Notes: generated by a model not told the origin, from the sequence alone. A stretch of DNA of 19,808 nt from Pseudomonadota bacterium (GCA_009924885.1 RFQS01000011.1:1-19808); one strand, 5' to 3'; shown: positions 1-9,049, counted from the first letter of the stretch. Translations and numbers: made by a program.

Positions 1-16
1 TATGGGAGTAGAAAGG

Positions 17-36
17 TTCGAGATAATATTCTCGAA
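17..36. promoter_or_regulatory. Perfect 7-bp inverted repeat upstream of the adhesin pair
   Basis: TTCGAGA at 17-23 and TCTCGAA at 30-36 are perfect complements separated by a 6-nt AT loop. The element lies about 80 bases before the first coding start. It is not followed by a T-run on the plus strand, so an operator or mRNA hairpin is as likely as a terminator of a gene left of the window. Nothing else is recognised in 37-100. Confidence 0.35.
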
Positions 37-117
37 TGTGCTAATATGTATTTTGTTAAAAAATGCTTAATGTTAAAGAGCTACAGCAAGATAAATCAAT
101 AAGGGGCGGGTCAAAAA

Positions 118-2961
118 GTGAGAGTTCTAAGTAAGATATCTTTCGTATTAATCCTAATATTATTTTTAATTACAAATACGCCAAAAACTTTAGCAGCCTA
201 CATAGCAGCTGAGTGCGTTAGTGGAGAATGTTCTCTTGCTTTGCAAGTCAATGACAATGATCTAAGCAAGGTATTCCCAGAATCATATCCAGGCTACAGA
301 ATCCAACTTAACACAGAGCCTTTACTAGTACAAGGTTCTCAATCAGAGCATTTTAAAATATTAGTTTATACCAAAAATTCGAGTGGCTCAGAAGTAATAT
401 CCACTCACAGTATAGCTATTTCACCTAAAGCAGCTAAAAGAAAAAATGTAGTTTTAATTCTTGATATACCTCAGTTCTTAGGAACTAAAATTTTCTGGAT
501 GGATATCTATAAGACTAATGGCAGTCTATCCTCTACCTATAGGGTTACCTTAAATGGCTATGGCACACTATCTTCTAATAAACAGGCTAGCTCTGCTGCC
601 ATCTATGGTCAAAGCCTAAGTAGTCTCATATCACCTCAGTTAGGAGTTAGTTTCCCTAATAGTGTTTTAAACTCGACATCATGCCCTGATAATAAATTTA
701 ATGACTGTAATTTACAGGAACTTTTCTTTCATAAATTTTCAGTAGAATCTAGTACTGTGCAAAATCCTAATAAAACCTCGGTTTTAAAAGAAACTGATGG
801 CACGATTAAATTAAGAATACCAGTCGTGGCTTCAAGGAAATCACGCCAAGAAAGGCTTTCATCGAGCTTAAGGGATACTTTTATTGGTGCAGATAACCCG
901 AGTGTAGTTCAAGATCCTAATTTAGTTAATAATCAACCCGTCACTTTGACTCAAGTAGATGAACTTAACCTTGGGTCTAGTTCTCTGACTAATTTTGCGA
1001 TAGATGAAGTTAATAAGGAACTTGAATTAACAGTATCGAATTCCGCATTACCGTTAGTTCTTAGATCTAACACTGTGAGCTTTAATGGTAAGGAGCCTAA
1101 AGCTACATTAGATTTAGATACTGACGAAATCGGCACCACGCCAAGTATGCGATTTAGTAGTTCCCCTTTAATCACACCTATTCGTAATGGTTCTTTTGAA
1201 TTTGACAATAACAATCTCTACTTTACAGCAAATGGCCAAAGAGAATTTATTATGCAAAGTACCGCAGCACAGTTCTCACAGGCAGCAAATGTGGCAAACG
1301 TCAAAGCACTCTTAGCTGGTAATGCCGATACTCTTCAAAGCAAAGATTCTTTATTTTTTCAAAATGCAAGTAATTTTGATACTGGCATAATTAATGCTTC
1401 ACTCTTGCCTACTAATCTTCAAATAGAGAGACTGTTTAATGAAAATACTAATAACTCTCTAACCATGAAAGGAGGTCATAATGTAACACTAACGTCTCAG
1501 ACAGATGCATTACTTAGCCTACCTCTTGCCCCAACAGGCACTCTTGCAACACTTGCAGATTTAGCCGTAGTATTAGGTCCTAATACCGTGAGCACGACAC
1601 ATATACTGGATGAAAATCTATTAGCTGAAGACTTTTCTAATCAAGCTGTCACTGACTCTAAGGTTCTTAGCTTAGACGCCTCTGATATAAACACTGGCTT
1701 AATAAGCCCTGCTAGATTACCGAACCAAGAGATTAGCAACGTTAATAATCTAAGCGTTTCACTCGCAGATAAAATCGAATCAACAGATGTCGTAAACGAT
1801 CTTCTTTCTTTCTCTACAGATAAAGCCTTAAGTGCTAACCAAGGAAGAATTTTAAAAAACCAGATCGATGCTTTACCACAAGGCTTTAACACTATTAACC
1901 AAAATTTAGCCACGAATGTTATCGATTTCACTAAGTACCACAATGTATTTAAAAAGACAGTAGGTCCTGCAACTAATTTCACCGCAATTAATTTAGTTCA
2001 AGGTCATAAGGCCTATTTAATACTTCAGGGAGACACTCCTGCCTTTCCTTCTTACTTTAATCTTATAGAAGGCTCTTATAACCAAGATACCGTCAATGTA
2101 GTTTACTTAGAGGTTCTGAATTCAACATTCCCAAATCAAAGAGTGAATATGAAGATCTTTAATCTCCCTCTAGTAAATTTGCTTCTCTCAGTAAGGAAAG
2201 TTAACCCCGCTTATAATGGTCCTTGCATGCGAGTTAGACGCAGTAACGATAACGCCGAACAAGATATATATTTTACCAATGCTGGAAATCTTGATACAGC
2301 CTCGCTTCAATTATTTACAGGATCTAATAATGCCTTCGTAACTAAATGGTATGACCAATCTTTAAATGCTTATGACGTAGAACAAAGCAATAGTTTTCTT
2401 CAGCCTCAGATAGTTTCAGGTGGTTCTATCTTACTTAGTGATAATGGTTTGCCAGCTATAGCTTTCGTCGATGATTTCTTACAAAACTCTAATCTGCAGA
2501 TCACTCCATCATTTTCATCCTTAACCGTAGCTGCGACCACTTCTTTAATTCAAGATGAAAACAATAACTACATCTTTAATCAAGGCTCTTTTGCTGATGG
2601 TAGAATCAAAGGTCTTTTCTTTGAAGATGATAGCGATATCGCTGCGGCTAATGGATTGAGCTCACAGACAGTAGTTCCATCTAGCTTATCTTTAAACAAT
2701 TCATATTTATTCAGTTATGTTTATAACGAATCTAATTTATCATCTAGAATCTTTGTCGATTCTGCTTTAAAAAGTACAGCTGCACTGCCGACTTCAGGAA
2801 CTCCAGACAGCCAGCCTTTAGTTATCGGTAGAAACTCTAGTATAAATAATGGTTATGCTAGTATGACAGTCCAAGAAATTAGAATATATAATCGAGTACT
2901 CACCGATGTATCAAGACAGAGTATAGAAGCTAATATTAATAGCTATTTTAATTTATTCTAG
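118..2961 (+). CDS. Secreted tail-fibre-like adhesin with C-terminal LamG-like domain
   Basis: A 947-residue exported protein. The GTG start has a strong ribosome binding site (AAGGGG at 101-106). Residues 1-27 form a signal peptide ending TLAA. The N-terminal part has two Cys pairs (C33/C38, C189/C197) that are conserved in the next gene, probably disulfides. The middle is made of modules seen in phage tail fibres: an FEF-x5-LYFT beta segment (360-370), the NAS-LLP and PARLP turns (426-431, 531-535), a SGTLAT-like LP-TGTLATLADL strand (469-482) and the tail-fibre motif TDKALSANQG (567-576). From about 690 to the end lies a LamG/concanavalin-like domain with the signature VRRSNDNAEQDI (706-717) and WYDQS (744-748), as found in surface and tail proteins that bind glycans. 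It is the first gene of a two-gene operon with its paralog. A role as surface adhesin or appendage tip is inferred; the ligand is unknown. Confidence 0.7.
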   Translation: MRVLSKISFVLILILFLITNTPKTLAAYIAAECVSGECSLALQVNDNDLSKVFPESYPGYRIQLNTEPLLVQGSQSEHFKILVYTKNSSGSEVISTHSIAISPKAAKRKNVVLILDIPQFLGTKIFWMDIYKTNGSLSSTYRVTLNGYGTLSSNKQASSAAIYGQSLSSLISPQLGVSFPNSVLNSTSCPDNKFNDCNLQELFFHKFSVESSTVQNPNKTSVLKETDGTIKLRIPVVASRKSRQERLSSSLRDTFIGADNPSVVQDPNLVNNQPVTLTQVDELNLGSSSLTNFAIDEVNKELELTVSNSALPLVLRSNTVSFNGKEPKATLDLDTDEIGTTPSMRFSSSPLITPIRNGSFEFDNNNLYFTANGQREFIMQSTAAQFSQAANVANVKALLAGNADTLQSKDSLFFQNASNFDTGIINASLLPTNLQIERLFNENTNNSLTMKGGHNVTLTSQTDALLSLPLAPTGTLATLADLAVVLGPNTVSTTHILDENLLAEDFSNQAVTDSKVLSLDASDINTGLISPARLPNQEISNVNNLSVSLADKIESTDVVNDLLSFSTDKALSANQGRILKNQIDALPQGFNTINQNLATNVIDFTKYHNVFKKTVGPATNFTAINLVQGHKAYLILQGDTPAFPSYFNLIEGSYNQDTVNVVYLEVLNSTFPNQRVNMKIFNLPLVNLLLSVRKVNPAYNGPCMRVRRSNDNAEQDIYFTNAGNLDTASLQLFTGSNNAFVTKWYDQSLNAYDVEQSNSFLQPQIVSGGSILLSDNGLPAIAFVDDFLQNSNLQITPSFSSLTVAATTSLIQDENNNYIFNQGSFADGRIKGLFFEDDSDIAAANGLSSQTVVPSSLSLNNSYLFSYVYNESNLSSRIFVDSALKSTAALPTSGTPDSQPLVIGRNSSINNGYASMTVQEIRIYNRVLTDVSRQSIEANINSYFNLF

Positions 2962-2973
2962 GGGAGAGAAAAA

Positions 2974-5007
2974 ATGAAAAATTACCATAATGTAAATGAA
3001 TATCTCAAACGCACAGATGCGGTATTAATAGTTTTAATTATTCTACTTTTAAGCTTATCGCTGAAGCCTGTTTCTGCAGCTAATCCTAAAACCGATCTAG
3101 AGTGCCTCGCAGGTAACTGTGGCATTAATCTTAAAATCAGTGTTGAAGATATTAATCAGAGCTTCCCAGAAGAGACTCCTAATATACTTTGTACTTTAGA
3201 TACCAGACCTTTAAAAGTTAATAACTCTCCTACCTATAGAATCCTTGCTTATGAAATAGTTTCTAACCAAAACAGAATTATCGCTGATACCAAGATCGAT
3301 TTTCCTGTTTATAAAGCTAATATTAGAGATCAGAAAGTGATTCTGCGCCTTATTCCGAAGAACGGTAATAGGCAGCTTTACATAGCCGTCCACGATTCTA
3401 GCGGTAGTTTAGCTACGCTTTACAGAGCGAATCTTAATAGTTCTGGTCAGTTTAGTGCTAATAGCACACTCACATCTTCTAGCTTCGTAAGTGGTACAAG
3501 TTTGCTCAGCGACACTAGCTCTACGACTGCGACAGAAATAATACCAGGTTATAGATGTAATGATAGTGGTCTTAATGACTGTAATGTAGAAGCTCTGTTT
3601 TTTAAAAAACTAGTTTTCGAATCAGATAGGCGCAGAAAAGCCAATCAAACATATGTAGTCAATGAATCTGACGGTGCTTTTAAAATCCAAATCCCTGTTC
3701 AACCAGGTCAAGAAAGAGAAAAGATCAAAAGACCTGCTCCCAAATTTGTTGTAGATAATGATATTACAGTAACAACAGTGCCAGAAACTTTAAGTAGCCC
3801 ACTACTAACGACTAATACTCTAAGAATAGGTTTAAATCCAGACCATGCTGATTTAACTTATAAAGCTGCTACTGATGAGCTTACTATTCAAGTGAATGAT
3901 GCGACACCTATATTAAGAGCGAAAAAATCTGGTGAAATAGGTATTAAAACCAGCTCTGGTTTACTATCTCAGTTAGATATCGGCGCAAGTAATATTCCTC
4001 AAATCGCTTTAAAAGATGCGAACCTAGCTCCAACTCTTATGAATGGCGCTTTTGAATTTACAGGTACAGGTCTTTATTTTACTAGTGGTGGTGTTAGACG
4101 TTTTATTTTATTAGATCCGACGAACCCTAATGCTCCGAGTACTGCTCCAACAGCAAATTTAGTCGGTAGTCTTGATGCTAATTTACTAGATAATAAATCC
4201 CCAGTCTTTTTTACTAATGTCTCTAATATAAATGCAGGTACGCTAAGTCAAGAAAGGTTACCAGCCGATATCGGTGCGATTTTCCTTAAAAATGAACTAT
4301 CTAATAAAAATCTAGTAATGCAAGGCTCTCATAATATAACTCTTACTAGCCAGAATAATTCTGAGTACATTTTACCTATCAGTGGAACCTTAGCTACCAC
4401 TGATGACCTTCTACCTAACAACTCTGTAACTACTAGTAATATTATTAATGGTACTATCCAAGGCATTGATATAGCTAATAACACTTTAGACGACACTAAA
4501 ATAGCAGCAGACCTTTCTGCTACTAAAGTTACAAGTGGAGTAATTAATAAAAATAAGTTGCCAAACCGCGACATCGTAAATATTAATAACTTAACTACCG
4601 TTCTTGGTGGCAAGCTTGTAAAATTTGACATAGCGAATAATCTTATCAGTACTAATGTTGATAAACCCTTAAGTGCAAATCAAGGTAAAGTCCTAAAGGA
4701 TCTATTAGACTCTAAAACTCAATTCACTACTGATAAACAGATTCTTGGTGGCGTTAATCTAGACTTCACTATTAATCAGAGTTTCTTAACTAAAGTAATG
4801 ACAGCGAACACTAGTTTCACTGCAAGTAATTTAAAGCAAGGTAACAGGATTCTACTAGAGCTGAGTGGTAATTTTAATATAATTCTACCTAGTTATTTTC
4901 AGACTCTTACAGGGGCATACGATGGTACTAAAATTAATCTTATTGAGTTAGAGGTTATTAACGATAGTTTAACTACACCATTAGTTTACATCCGTATCTT
5001 TAATTAA
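2974..5007 (+). CDS. Secreted tail-fibre-like adhesin paralog without LamG domain
   Basis: A 677-residue exported protein, clearly paralogous to the gene just upstream. Its Shine-Dalgarno (GGGGAG, 2961-2966) overlaps the upstream stop codon, so the two are translationally coupled. The signal peptide runs to about residue 35 (PVSA). The same two Cys pairs are present (C44/C49, C195/C203). The modules keep their order: FEF..LYFT (360-369), a QERLP turn (426-430), SGTLATTDDL (470-479), NKNKLP (525-530) and the tail-fibre motif DKPLSANQGKVL (563-574). A final beta domain ends in ..YIRIFN, exactly at the point where the paralog (..MKIFN) continues into its LamG-like domain. The pair may form mixed trimers or fibres, since tail-fibre folds usually trimerise; that is inference. 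The exact function is not recognised. Confidence 0.68.
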   Translation: MKNYHNVNEYLKRTDAVLIVLIILLLSLSLKPVSAANPKTDLECLAGNCGINLKISVEDINQSFPEETPNILCTLDTRPLKVNNSPTYRILAYEIVSNQNRIIADTKIDFPVYKANIRDQKVILRLIPKNGNRQLYIAVHDSSGSLATLYRANLNSSGQFSANSTLTSSSFVSGTSLLSDTSSTTATEIIPGYRCNDSGLNDCNVEALFFKKLVFESDRRRKANQTYVVNESDGAFKIQIPVQPGQEREKIKRPAPKFVVDNDITVTTVPETLSSPLLTTNTLRIGLNPDHADLTYKAATDELTIQVNDATPILRAKKSGEIGIKTSSGLLSQLDIGASNIPQIALKDANLAPTLMNGAFEFTGTGLYFTSGGVRRFILLDPTNPNAPSTAPTANLVGSLDANLLDNKSPVFFTNVSNINAGTLSQERLPADIGAIFLKNELSNKNLVMQGSHNITLTSQNNSEYILPISGTLATTDDLLPNNSVTTSNIINGTIQGIDIANNTLDDTKIAADLSATKVTSGVINKNKLPNRDIVNINNLTTVLGGKLVKFDIANNLISTNVDKPLSANQGKVLKDLLDSKTQFTTDKQILGGVNLDFTINQSFLTKVMTANTSFTASNLKQGNRILLELSGNFNIILPSYFQTLTGAYDGTKINLIELEVINDSLTTPLVYIRIFN

Positions 5008-5042
5008 GGGTTTTTAGTCTAGACCCTATTTAAAAATAGATT

Positions 5043-5075
5043 TTCAGCTAATTTTTTCAGCTGAATTTTATTTTA
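5043..5075 (+). terminator. Possible intrinsic terminator after the adhesin operon
   Basis: TTCAGCT (5043-5049) and AGCTGAA (5059-5065) form a perfect 7-bp stem with a 9-nt loop, followed by a T-rich stretch. It lies 36 bases after the stop of the second adhesin gene. The stem is AT-rich, so termination may be weak. A second, smaller inverted repeat, AGGGT/ACCCT, sits right at the stop codon (5007-5027). Confidence 0.4.
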
Positions 5076-5114
5076 TTTCTAAAGTTTTATTTTTTTTAAC
5101 CGATTAGAAGCTAT

Positions 5115-5955
5115 GTGGAGAAAGATTTTTCTTTACCAGCGTTAATGCAGATAAACACCGACTACAGAAGCAGATTCTCAAACAGTTCTACCGCTGCTGT
5201 TTCAGAATTGAGTTCTAAAAAAACGGTAAATAAAATTACCGAAAACATTAAAATTAATCGTCTTGATGACGATTCGGCGAGCTTATCTATTAGTGAAGAT
5301 CATTTAGCTAAGAAATATTTTTTTGAAATTTTAATGGGCTTAGATGATGGTATTAATATCATTAGTACAGTACTTTTTAATTTAAATTCTGTTCAAGATA
5401 TAGTATCAGCCTTAGCTAAACCTCACTCTGACACTAACAGTTTAATTAATGAGATCGAAAATATTAAAAACCAATCTGAGTTTAATTCCCAAAAATTATT
5501 AGATGGCAGCTTTTTAAAAGATATCCAACTCTGGACGAACGATCGATAATTCTAGTTTCATTATTGATTTCCGTAACCCTGAAAATGGCGGGCAGTCAAA
5601 ATCTAGCGTAGATTTTAATATTAAAGATACAAGCTCTGAAGGCAATCTAGTAAGTGGCTTAACAGTATCACTAAAAGAACTAGCGATAAATAAAAATCCA
5701 GACGATTTTTCCCAATTAAATAATAATATTCAACGCATGGAAGAACATGCTCTAAAGCTAAAAGCTACTATTCTTGATTATTACAAACAGCTAGAAACTA
5801 TTATTCAGAATCTTTCTACTAAATCAAATTTCAGTGATATAAAATTAAATCTTTTCCTTAACGGCATAAAAAACGAGTTTACTAAAAAATCAGCGATGTC
5901 AATGTTAACACAAGTAAGTAAAAATCAGGCTAATGCCGTTGGCTTGCTGCCTTAA
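5115..5955 (+). pseudogene. Flagellin-like gene broken by a +1 frameshift
   Basis: Two adjacent reading frames join into one flagellin-like protein of about 280 residues, the size of a minimal flagellin. Frame one (5115-5549) has the flagellin D0/D1 pattern: MQINTDYRSR near the start, ELSS..NKITENIKINRLDDDSASLSIS written as separate pieces of the usual LssGlrInrasDDaaglaIse signature, then FNSQKLLDGSF. Frame two is open from 5518 and ends at 5955 with a flagellin-like C-terminus (KSAMSMLTQVSKNQANAVGLLP split around residue MLTQ). Moving from frame one to frame two needs one base skipped between about 5516 and 5546, for example one extra base in the T5A4 run at 5511-5519 or in the GATCGAT near 5541-5547. 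The start may be GTG 5115 or ATG 5145; neither has a good ribosome binding site. A real pseudogene, a sequencing indel and programmed slippage all remain possible. Confidence 0.6.
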
Positions 5956-5967
5956 GAAGAAAGTCTT

Positions 5968-7143
5968 TTATTTATTTAAACCCGCTGTTAAATTCTCATA
6001 ACCCGAGCGAGTCACCACTATATTATCTTCTATCCTTACTCCGATAGCCTTCTCTGGGACATAGAGACCAGGCTCTATAGTTATCACCATGCCTTCAATT
6101 AATATATCTGTTTTACGATCCAACCCTGGGTCATGAACATCTATCCCAAGTGAATGACCAATGCCGTGCATAAAATAGTTCTTAACTTCATCAAGATTAT
6201 TTTTATCACTAATATATTTAAGATCTTGTAAGCCTTCACCCAAAACGCTAAAAGCCTTTTCCTGAAGTAGATTCATCGGTATACCTGCTTTTATAATGCG
6301 AATGACTTCTTCTTGGCATTTTAAAACTAAATCATAGATATCTCTCTGCTCATCAGTGAAACCACCTTCAACAGGGAAGACTCTAGTTATGTCACTCGCG
6401 TAGTAAGCAAACTCCGCTCCAGCATCGACTAGAACTAAATCTCCAGCCATCATTTTCTGATTATTTTTAATATAGTGCAGTATGCAAGAGCTCTTTCCTG
6501 AAGCGACTATCGCAGGATAGGACCAACCATTAGCGCCCTGAGAGCGAAACACATTATTCAGTTGTGCTTCTATCTCGTATTCATAAACACCTGAACAAAG
6601 CAAATCTGGAATCATAGAGTGAGCTTGTATAGCTATCTCATTTGCTCTACGCATGATATTAAGTTCAGCCGAAGATTTAATCGCTCTTAGTGAATGAATG
6701 AATTTTAAAACCTTCTCTTGGAAAGCCTCATCAAGAATTAGATTCTCATCTTTTAAATCTTTAATGTCATAAACGACATCCACCGAATATTTATCTGTAG
6801 CAGAGCTTATAGTCTCTCTTTCACCCTCCCAGATAATCATATTTTTATCTGCCTGCTTAATATACAGTGTGAGCGGATTATCAGCCCTAGGATCTAAAAT
6901 AAGTACAGCCTCCGACTCAGTAAAACCTGTTAAGTAGTAAAAATCACTATTAACTCTAAAAGGATAATGCACATCATTACTGAAAACCTGCTCTGAGCCA
7001 GACTTTAGAATTAATTTTCTTGAATCTTTAGCTGATTCGGCTTTACCTTCGGTTAGCTGAGAAATAAAATCCAAAACCTTCTTGCAGCGAGATCTGTATT
7101 CTTCTTTACTGATAGAGTAATCCGTGATCTTAGTTTTTAACAT
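5968..7143 (-). CDS. pepP: Xaa-Pro aminopeptidase (M24B, aminopeptidase P)
   Basis: A cytoplasmic dimetal peptidase that removes an N-terminal residue preceding proline. The 391 residues hold an N-terminal AMP_N domain (about 10-140, with FRVNSDFYYLTGF) and a pita-bread catalytic domain (about 160-385). All five expected metal ligands are visible: D240 (VDAGAE), D251 (SDITR), H330 (HGIGHSLG), E357 (TIEPG) and E372 (RIEDN). It is somewhat shorter than the roughly 440-residue E. coli PepP. The gene starts 14 bases after the stop of the trans-sulfuration enzyme gene on the same strand, so they likely share a transcript. No good ribosome binding site is seen. The family is certain; prolidase (PepQ) is less likely because of the full AMP_N domain. 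Confidence 0.9.
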   Translation of the reverse strand: MLKTKITDYSISKEEYRSRCKKVLDFISQLTEGKAESAKDSRKLILKSGSEQVFSNDVHYPFRVNSDFYYLTGFTESEAVLILDPRADNPLTLYIKQADKNMIIWEGERETISSATDKYSVDVVYDIKDLKDENLILDEAFQEKVLKFIHSLRAIKSSAELNIMRRANEIAIQAHSMIPDLLCSGVYEYEIEAQLNNVFRSQGANGWSYPAIVASGKSSCILHYIKNNQKMMAGDLVLVDAGAEFAYYASDITRVFPVEGGFTDEQRDIYDLVLKCQEEVIRIIKAGIPMNLLQEKAFSVLGEGLQDLKYISDKNNLDEVKNYFMHGIGHSLGIDVHDPGLDRKTDILIEGMVITIEPGLYVPEKAIGVRIEDNIVVTRSGYENLTAGLNK

Positions 7144-7157
7144 ATATAACTTTAAGC

Positions 7158-8363
7158 TTAATTAGCTAAGCTTTCTACTTTACTTGGAAGTGAAGCGAAC
7201 GCTTGTTCGAGATCTACTAAAAGATCCTTCACATCTTCGATTCCGATAGAAAGTCTAATTAAAGTATCTTTAATACCTAATTCTAGTCTTCTTTCTAGTG
7301 GAACTGCGGCATGAGTCATGCTTGGTGGGTGGCAGATAAGACTTTCAACGCCACCTAAAGATTCAGCTAATTGAAATATTTCAAACTTCTCTACCATAGC
7401 TTTTACCGAATCGAAATCACTGTCTACTTCAAAGGACAACATGCCATTATATAAATCCATCTGCTTTTTATAAAGAGCATGCTGTGGATTAGATTCTAGA
7501 GCAGGACAGTTTACCTTAAGCACTCTAGGATTCTTTTCTAACCATCTAGCTATCTCTAAAGCATTAGCGTGATGCTGCTTCATCCTCACAGCCAAGGTTT
7601 TCATACCTCTCATTAATAACCAGCAGTCAAAAGGCCCGGCAATAGAACCAGTCGCATTCTGTAAATAAGCTAATCTTTCAGCCATCTGCTCATCTCTAGT
7701 AACTAATGCACCTAGGAGTAAATCTGAATGACCACCTAGATACTTAGTACAGCTATGCATAACCAAGTCTACACCTAAGTTTAAAGGTCTTTGGATATAT
7801 GGTGAAGCAAAAGTATTATCACAAGCAACAAATATCTTTCTATTTTCCCTAGTATTAATTTCCTTAACGCGATTCACCACTGCTTCTATATCACAAAGAT
7901 GCATCATCGGATTACTAGGAGTCTCTAACCAGACTAATTTCGTATTAGGTTTAATAGCTTTAATAATTTCATCTGTATAACGAGCATCAGCAAAGGTAAA
8001 TTCCATGCCAAGTGGTGTAAGAATCTGCGTAAATAAGCGATGAGCACCACCGTATAGATCCTGACAAGTAACTATATGGTCACCTGGTTTAAAAAGCTGA
8101 AGAGCGGAATTAATAGCAGCGATACCAGATGGATAAATAAAACCAAACTTAGCGTCTTCGAGGGAAGCTAAGCACTCAGCCGCAGCTGAGCGAGTAGGAT
8201 TCCCAGTACGCGAATAACAATAGCCCTTATTCTTGCCAATACCATCAAGAGTAAAAGTAGAAGTCTGATATATAGGGATTATAGTGGCTCCAGTACTAGG
8301 ATCTGGACTCTGCCCTTTTAAAATCGCTCTTGTCTCAAAACCCCAATTTTCACTTTTACTCAC
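7158..8363 (-). CDS. PLP-dependent trans-sulfuration enzyme (cystathionine gamma-synthase/lyase type)
   Basis: A Cys/Met metabolism PLP enzyme of 401 residues, full length. It should interconvert cysteine, cystathionine or homocysteine in the cytoplasm. Visible residues: YSR (50-52, phosphate contact from the neighbouring subunit), G80-I81-A82 in the PSGIAAI loop, D182 (ACDNTF, pyridine nitrogen), the Schiff-base lysine K207 (SCTKYLGGHSD) and R370 (IRLSIGIED, substrate carboxylate). The MTHAAVPLERRLELGI segment is typical of the gamma-synthase/gamma-lyase branch, but MetB, CGL and beta-lyase cannot be separated by eye. The GTG start at 8361-8363 is supported by a GAGG motif 8 bases upstream. 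It is the first gene of a two-gene unit with the aminopeptidase and diverges from the small membrane protein at 8405. Confidence 0.9.
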   Translation of the reverse strand: MSKSENWGFETRAILKGQSPDPSTGATIIPIYQTSTFTLDGIGKNKGYCYSRTGNPTRSAAAECLASLEDAKFGFIYPSGIAAINSALQLFKPGDHIVTCQDLYGGAHRLFTQILTPLGMEFTFADARYTDEIIKAIKPNTKLVWLETPSNPMMHLCDIEAVVNRVKEINTRENRKIFVACDNTFASPYIQRPLNLGVDLVMHSCTKYLGGHSDLLLGALVTRDEQMAERLAYLQNATGSIAGPFDCWLLMRGMKTLAVRMKQHHANALEIARWLEKNPRVLKVNCPALESNPQHALYKKQMDLYNGMLSFEVDSDFDSVKAMVEKFEIFQLAESLGGVESLICHPPSMTHAAVPLERRLELGIKDTLIRLSIGIEDVKDLLVDLEQAFASLPSKVESLAN

Positions 8364-8390
8364 TTTAAAAACCTCATTCTTCTTATCTGC

Positions 8391-8399
8391 TAATATATT
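8391..8399 (+). promoter_or_regulatory. Candidate -10 region with almost no leader
   Basis: TAATAT (8391-8396) and the overlapping TATATT (8394-8399) lie 5-8 bases before the ATG at 8405. No Shine-Dalgarno is present. Transcription would start at or next to the ATG. No -35 match was identified. Confidence 0.3.
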
Positions 8400-8404
8400 C
8401 TACT

Positions 8405-8680
8405 ATGTTTAGGCTTGTCTTTTTCCTTTTAGGCATTTTAACGGGTTTTATAGCTGCGATCTTTGTTCTACCCCTGCAAGGTAAAACTTTTTTTAATAAA
8501 ATGTCCCAGCTCCCAAAACCTGTTCAGGATCTGATAGATGACAGTATTAATGTGATAATTTCTTTCAGTAAAATGACAGTAGGCTTAGTCGAAGATTTAA
8601 AATATCGAGTAGTCGCATCTAGTAAAGTCGCAGAAAAAGCTATGCAGGCGGTAAGAGAGAAGAATGAGGTTAATGAATAA
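8405..8680 (+). CDS. Small membrane-anchored protein, YtxH-like
   Basis: A 91-residue protein with one N-terminal membrane segment (about 3-24, with small-residue spacing LGILTGFIAA), then a PLQGK turn and an amphipathic, charged helical tail. This is the general layout of YtxH-type gas-vesicle/stress proteins, although the sequence is divergent. Its stop codon shares a base with the next ATG (TAATG at 8678-8682), so the two are translationally coupled. No function can be assigned. It heads the plus-strand cluster that runs on to lptC and lptA. Confidence 0.6.
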   Translation: MFRLVFFLLGILTGFIAAIFVLPLQGKTFFNKMSQLPKPVQDLIDDSINVIISFSKMTVGLVEDLKYRVVASSKVAEKAMQAVREKNEVNE

Positions 8681-8964
8681 TGGAAACACTTGATTTCGTC
8701 CTAATTGTCTCTCTATCTTTGCTAAGCGTCTGTTTTATAGTATTTTTGGCCTTCTTTATACCAGTTCTAATCCAACTCGCAAGAGTCTTTGATAGCTTAA
8801 ACACCATTTTAGTTATTAGTAAAGATTCTTTACAGAACGTCGTAAATAAAGTAACTTCTGCATCTAGTAAAGCCGAGCAGTTAGGTCAAAATATTAGTCA
8901 AGGATTTAAATCTATATTGGCTGGAATCACAGCTGGAGCGAAAAGTTTTTTTACTAAGAGGTGA
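8680..8964 (+). CDS. Small membrane protein, DUF948/YtxG-like
   Basis: A 94-residue protein with a long hydrophobic segment (about 6-34) followed by a helical region rich in Ser, Lys and Asn with a regular spacing of hydrophobic residues (ILVISKDSLQNVVNKV). It ends in a basic TKR. This matches the layout of DUF948 (YtxG) proteins, which in other bacteria sit next to ytxH. Family assignment is by layout and partial similarity only. The ATG overlaps the preceding stop codon by one base. Confidence 0.55.
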   Translation: METLDFVLIVSLSLLSVCFIVFLAFFIPVLIQLARVFDSLNTILVISKDSLQNVVNKVTSASSKAEQLGQNISQGFKSILAGITAGAKSFFTKR

Positions 8965-9005
8965 ATTTTTTTTAAGCTATTTGCTGTAATCAGCTTCTAA
9001 ACTAA

Positions 9006-9019
9006 AATACCTAGGTATT
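9006..9019. promoter_or_regulatory. Perfect 14-bp palindrome at the -35 position
   Basis: AATACCTAGGTATT is a perfect 14-bp palindrome whose centre is about 37 bases before the start at 9050. It covers the place where a -35 hexamer would be, and no TTGACA-like hexamer is present there. It looks like the binding site of a dimeric regulator that either replaces or blocks -35 recognition. Confidence 0.45.
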
Positions 9020-9036
9020 ATTAAATCTAATACTTG

Positions 9037-9042
9037 TATAAT
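9037..9042 (+). promoter_or_regulatory. Consensus -10 box giving a leaderless transcript
   Basis: TATAAT at 9037-9042 is followed by exactly 7 bases and then ATG 9050, so the first transcribed base would be at or next to the A of the start codon. There is no Shine-Dalgarno before this ATG, which agrees with leaderless translation. Confidence 0.45.
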
Positions 9043-9049
9043 ATTGACT

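Noticed and set aside
5513..5519. TTTAAAA, a canonical -1 ribosomal slippery heptamer, in frame at the flagellin break
   Set aside because: A -1 shift leads to the wrong frame. The second half needs +1 (or -2), so classical -1 frameshifting does not explain it.
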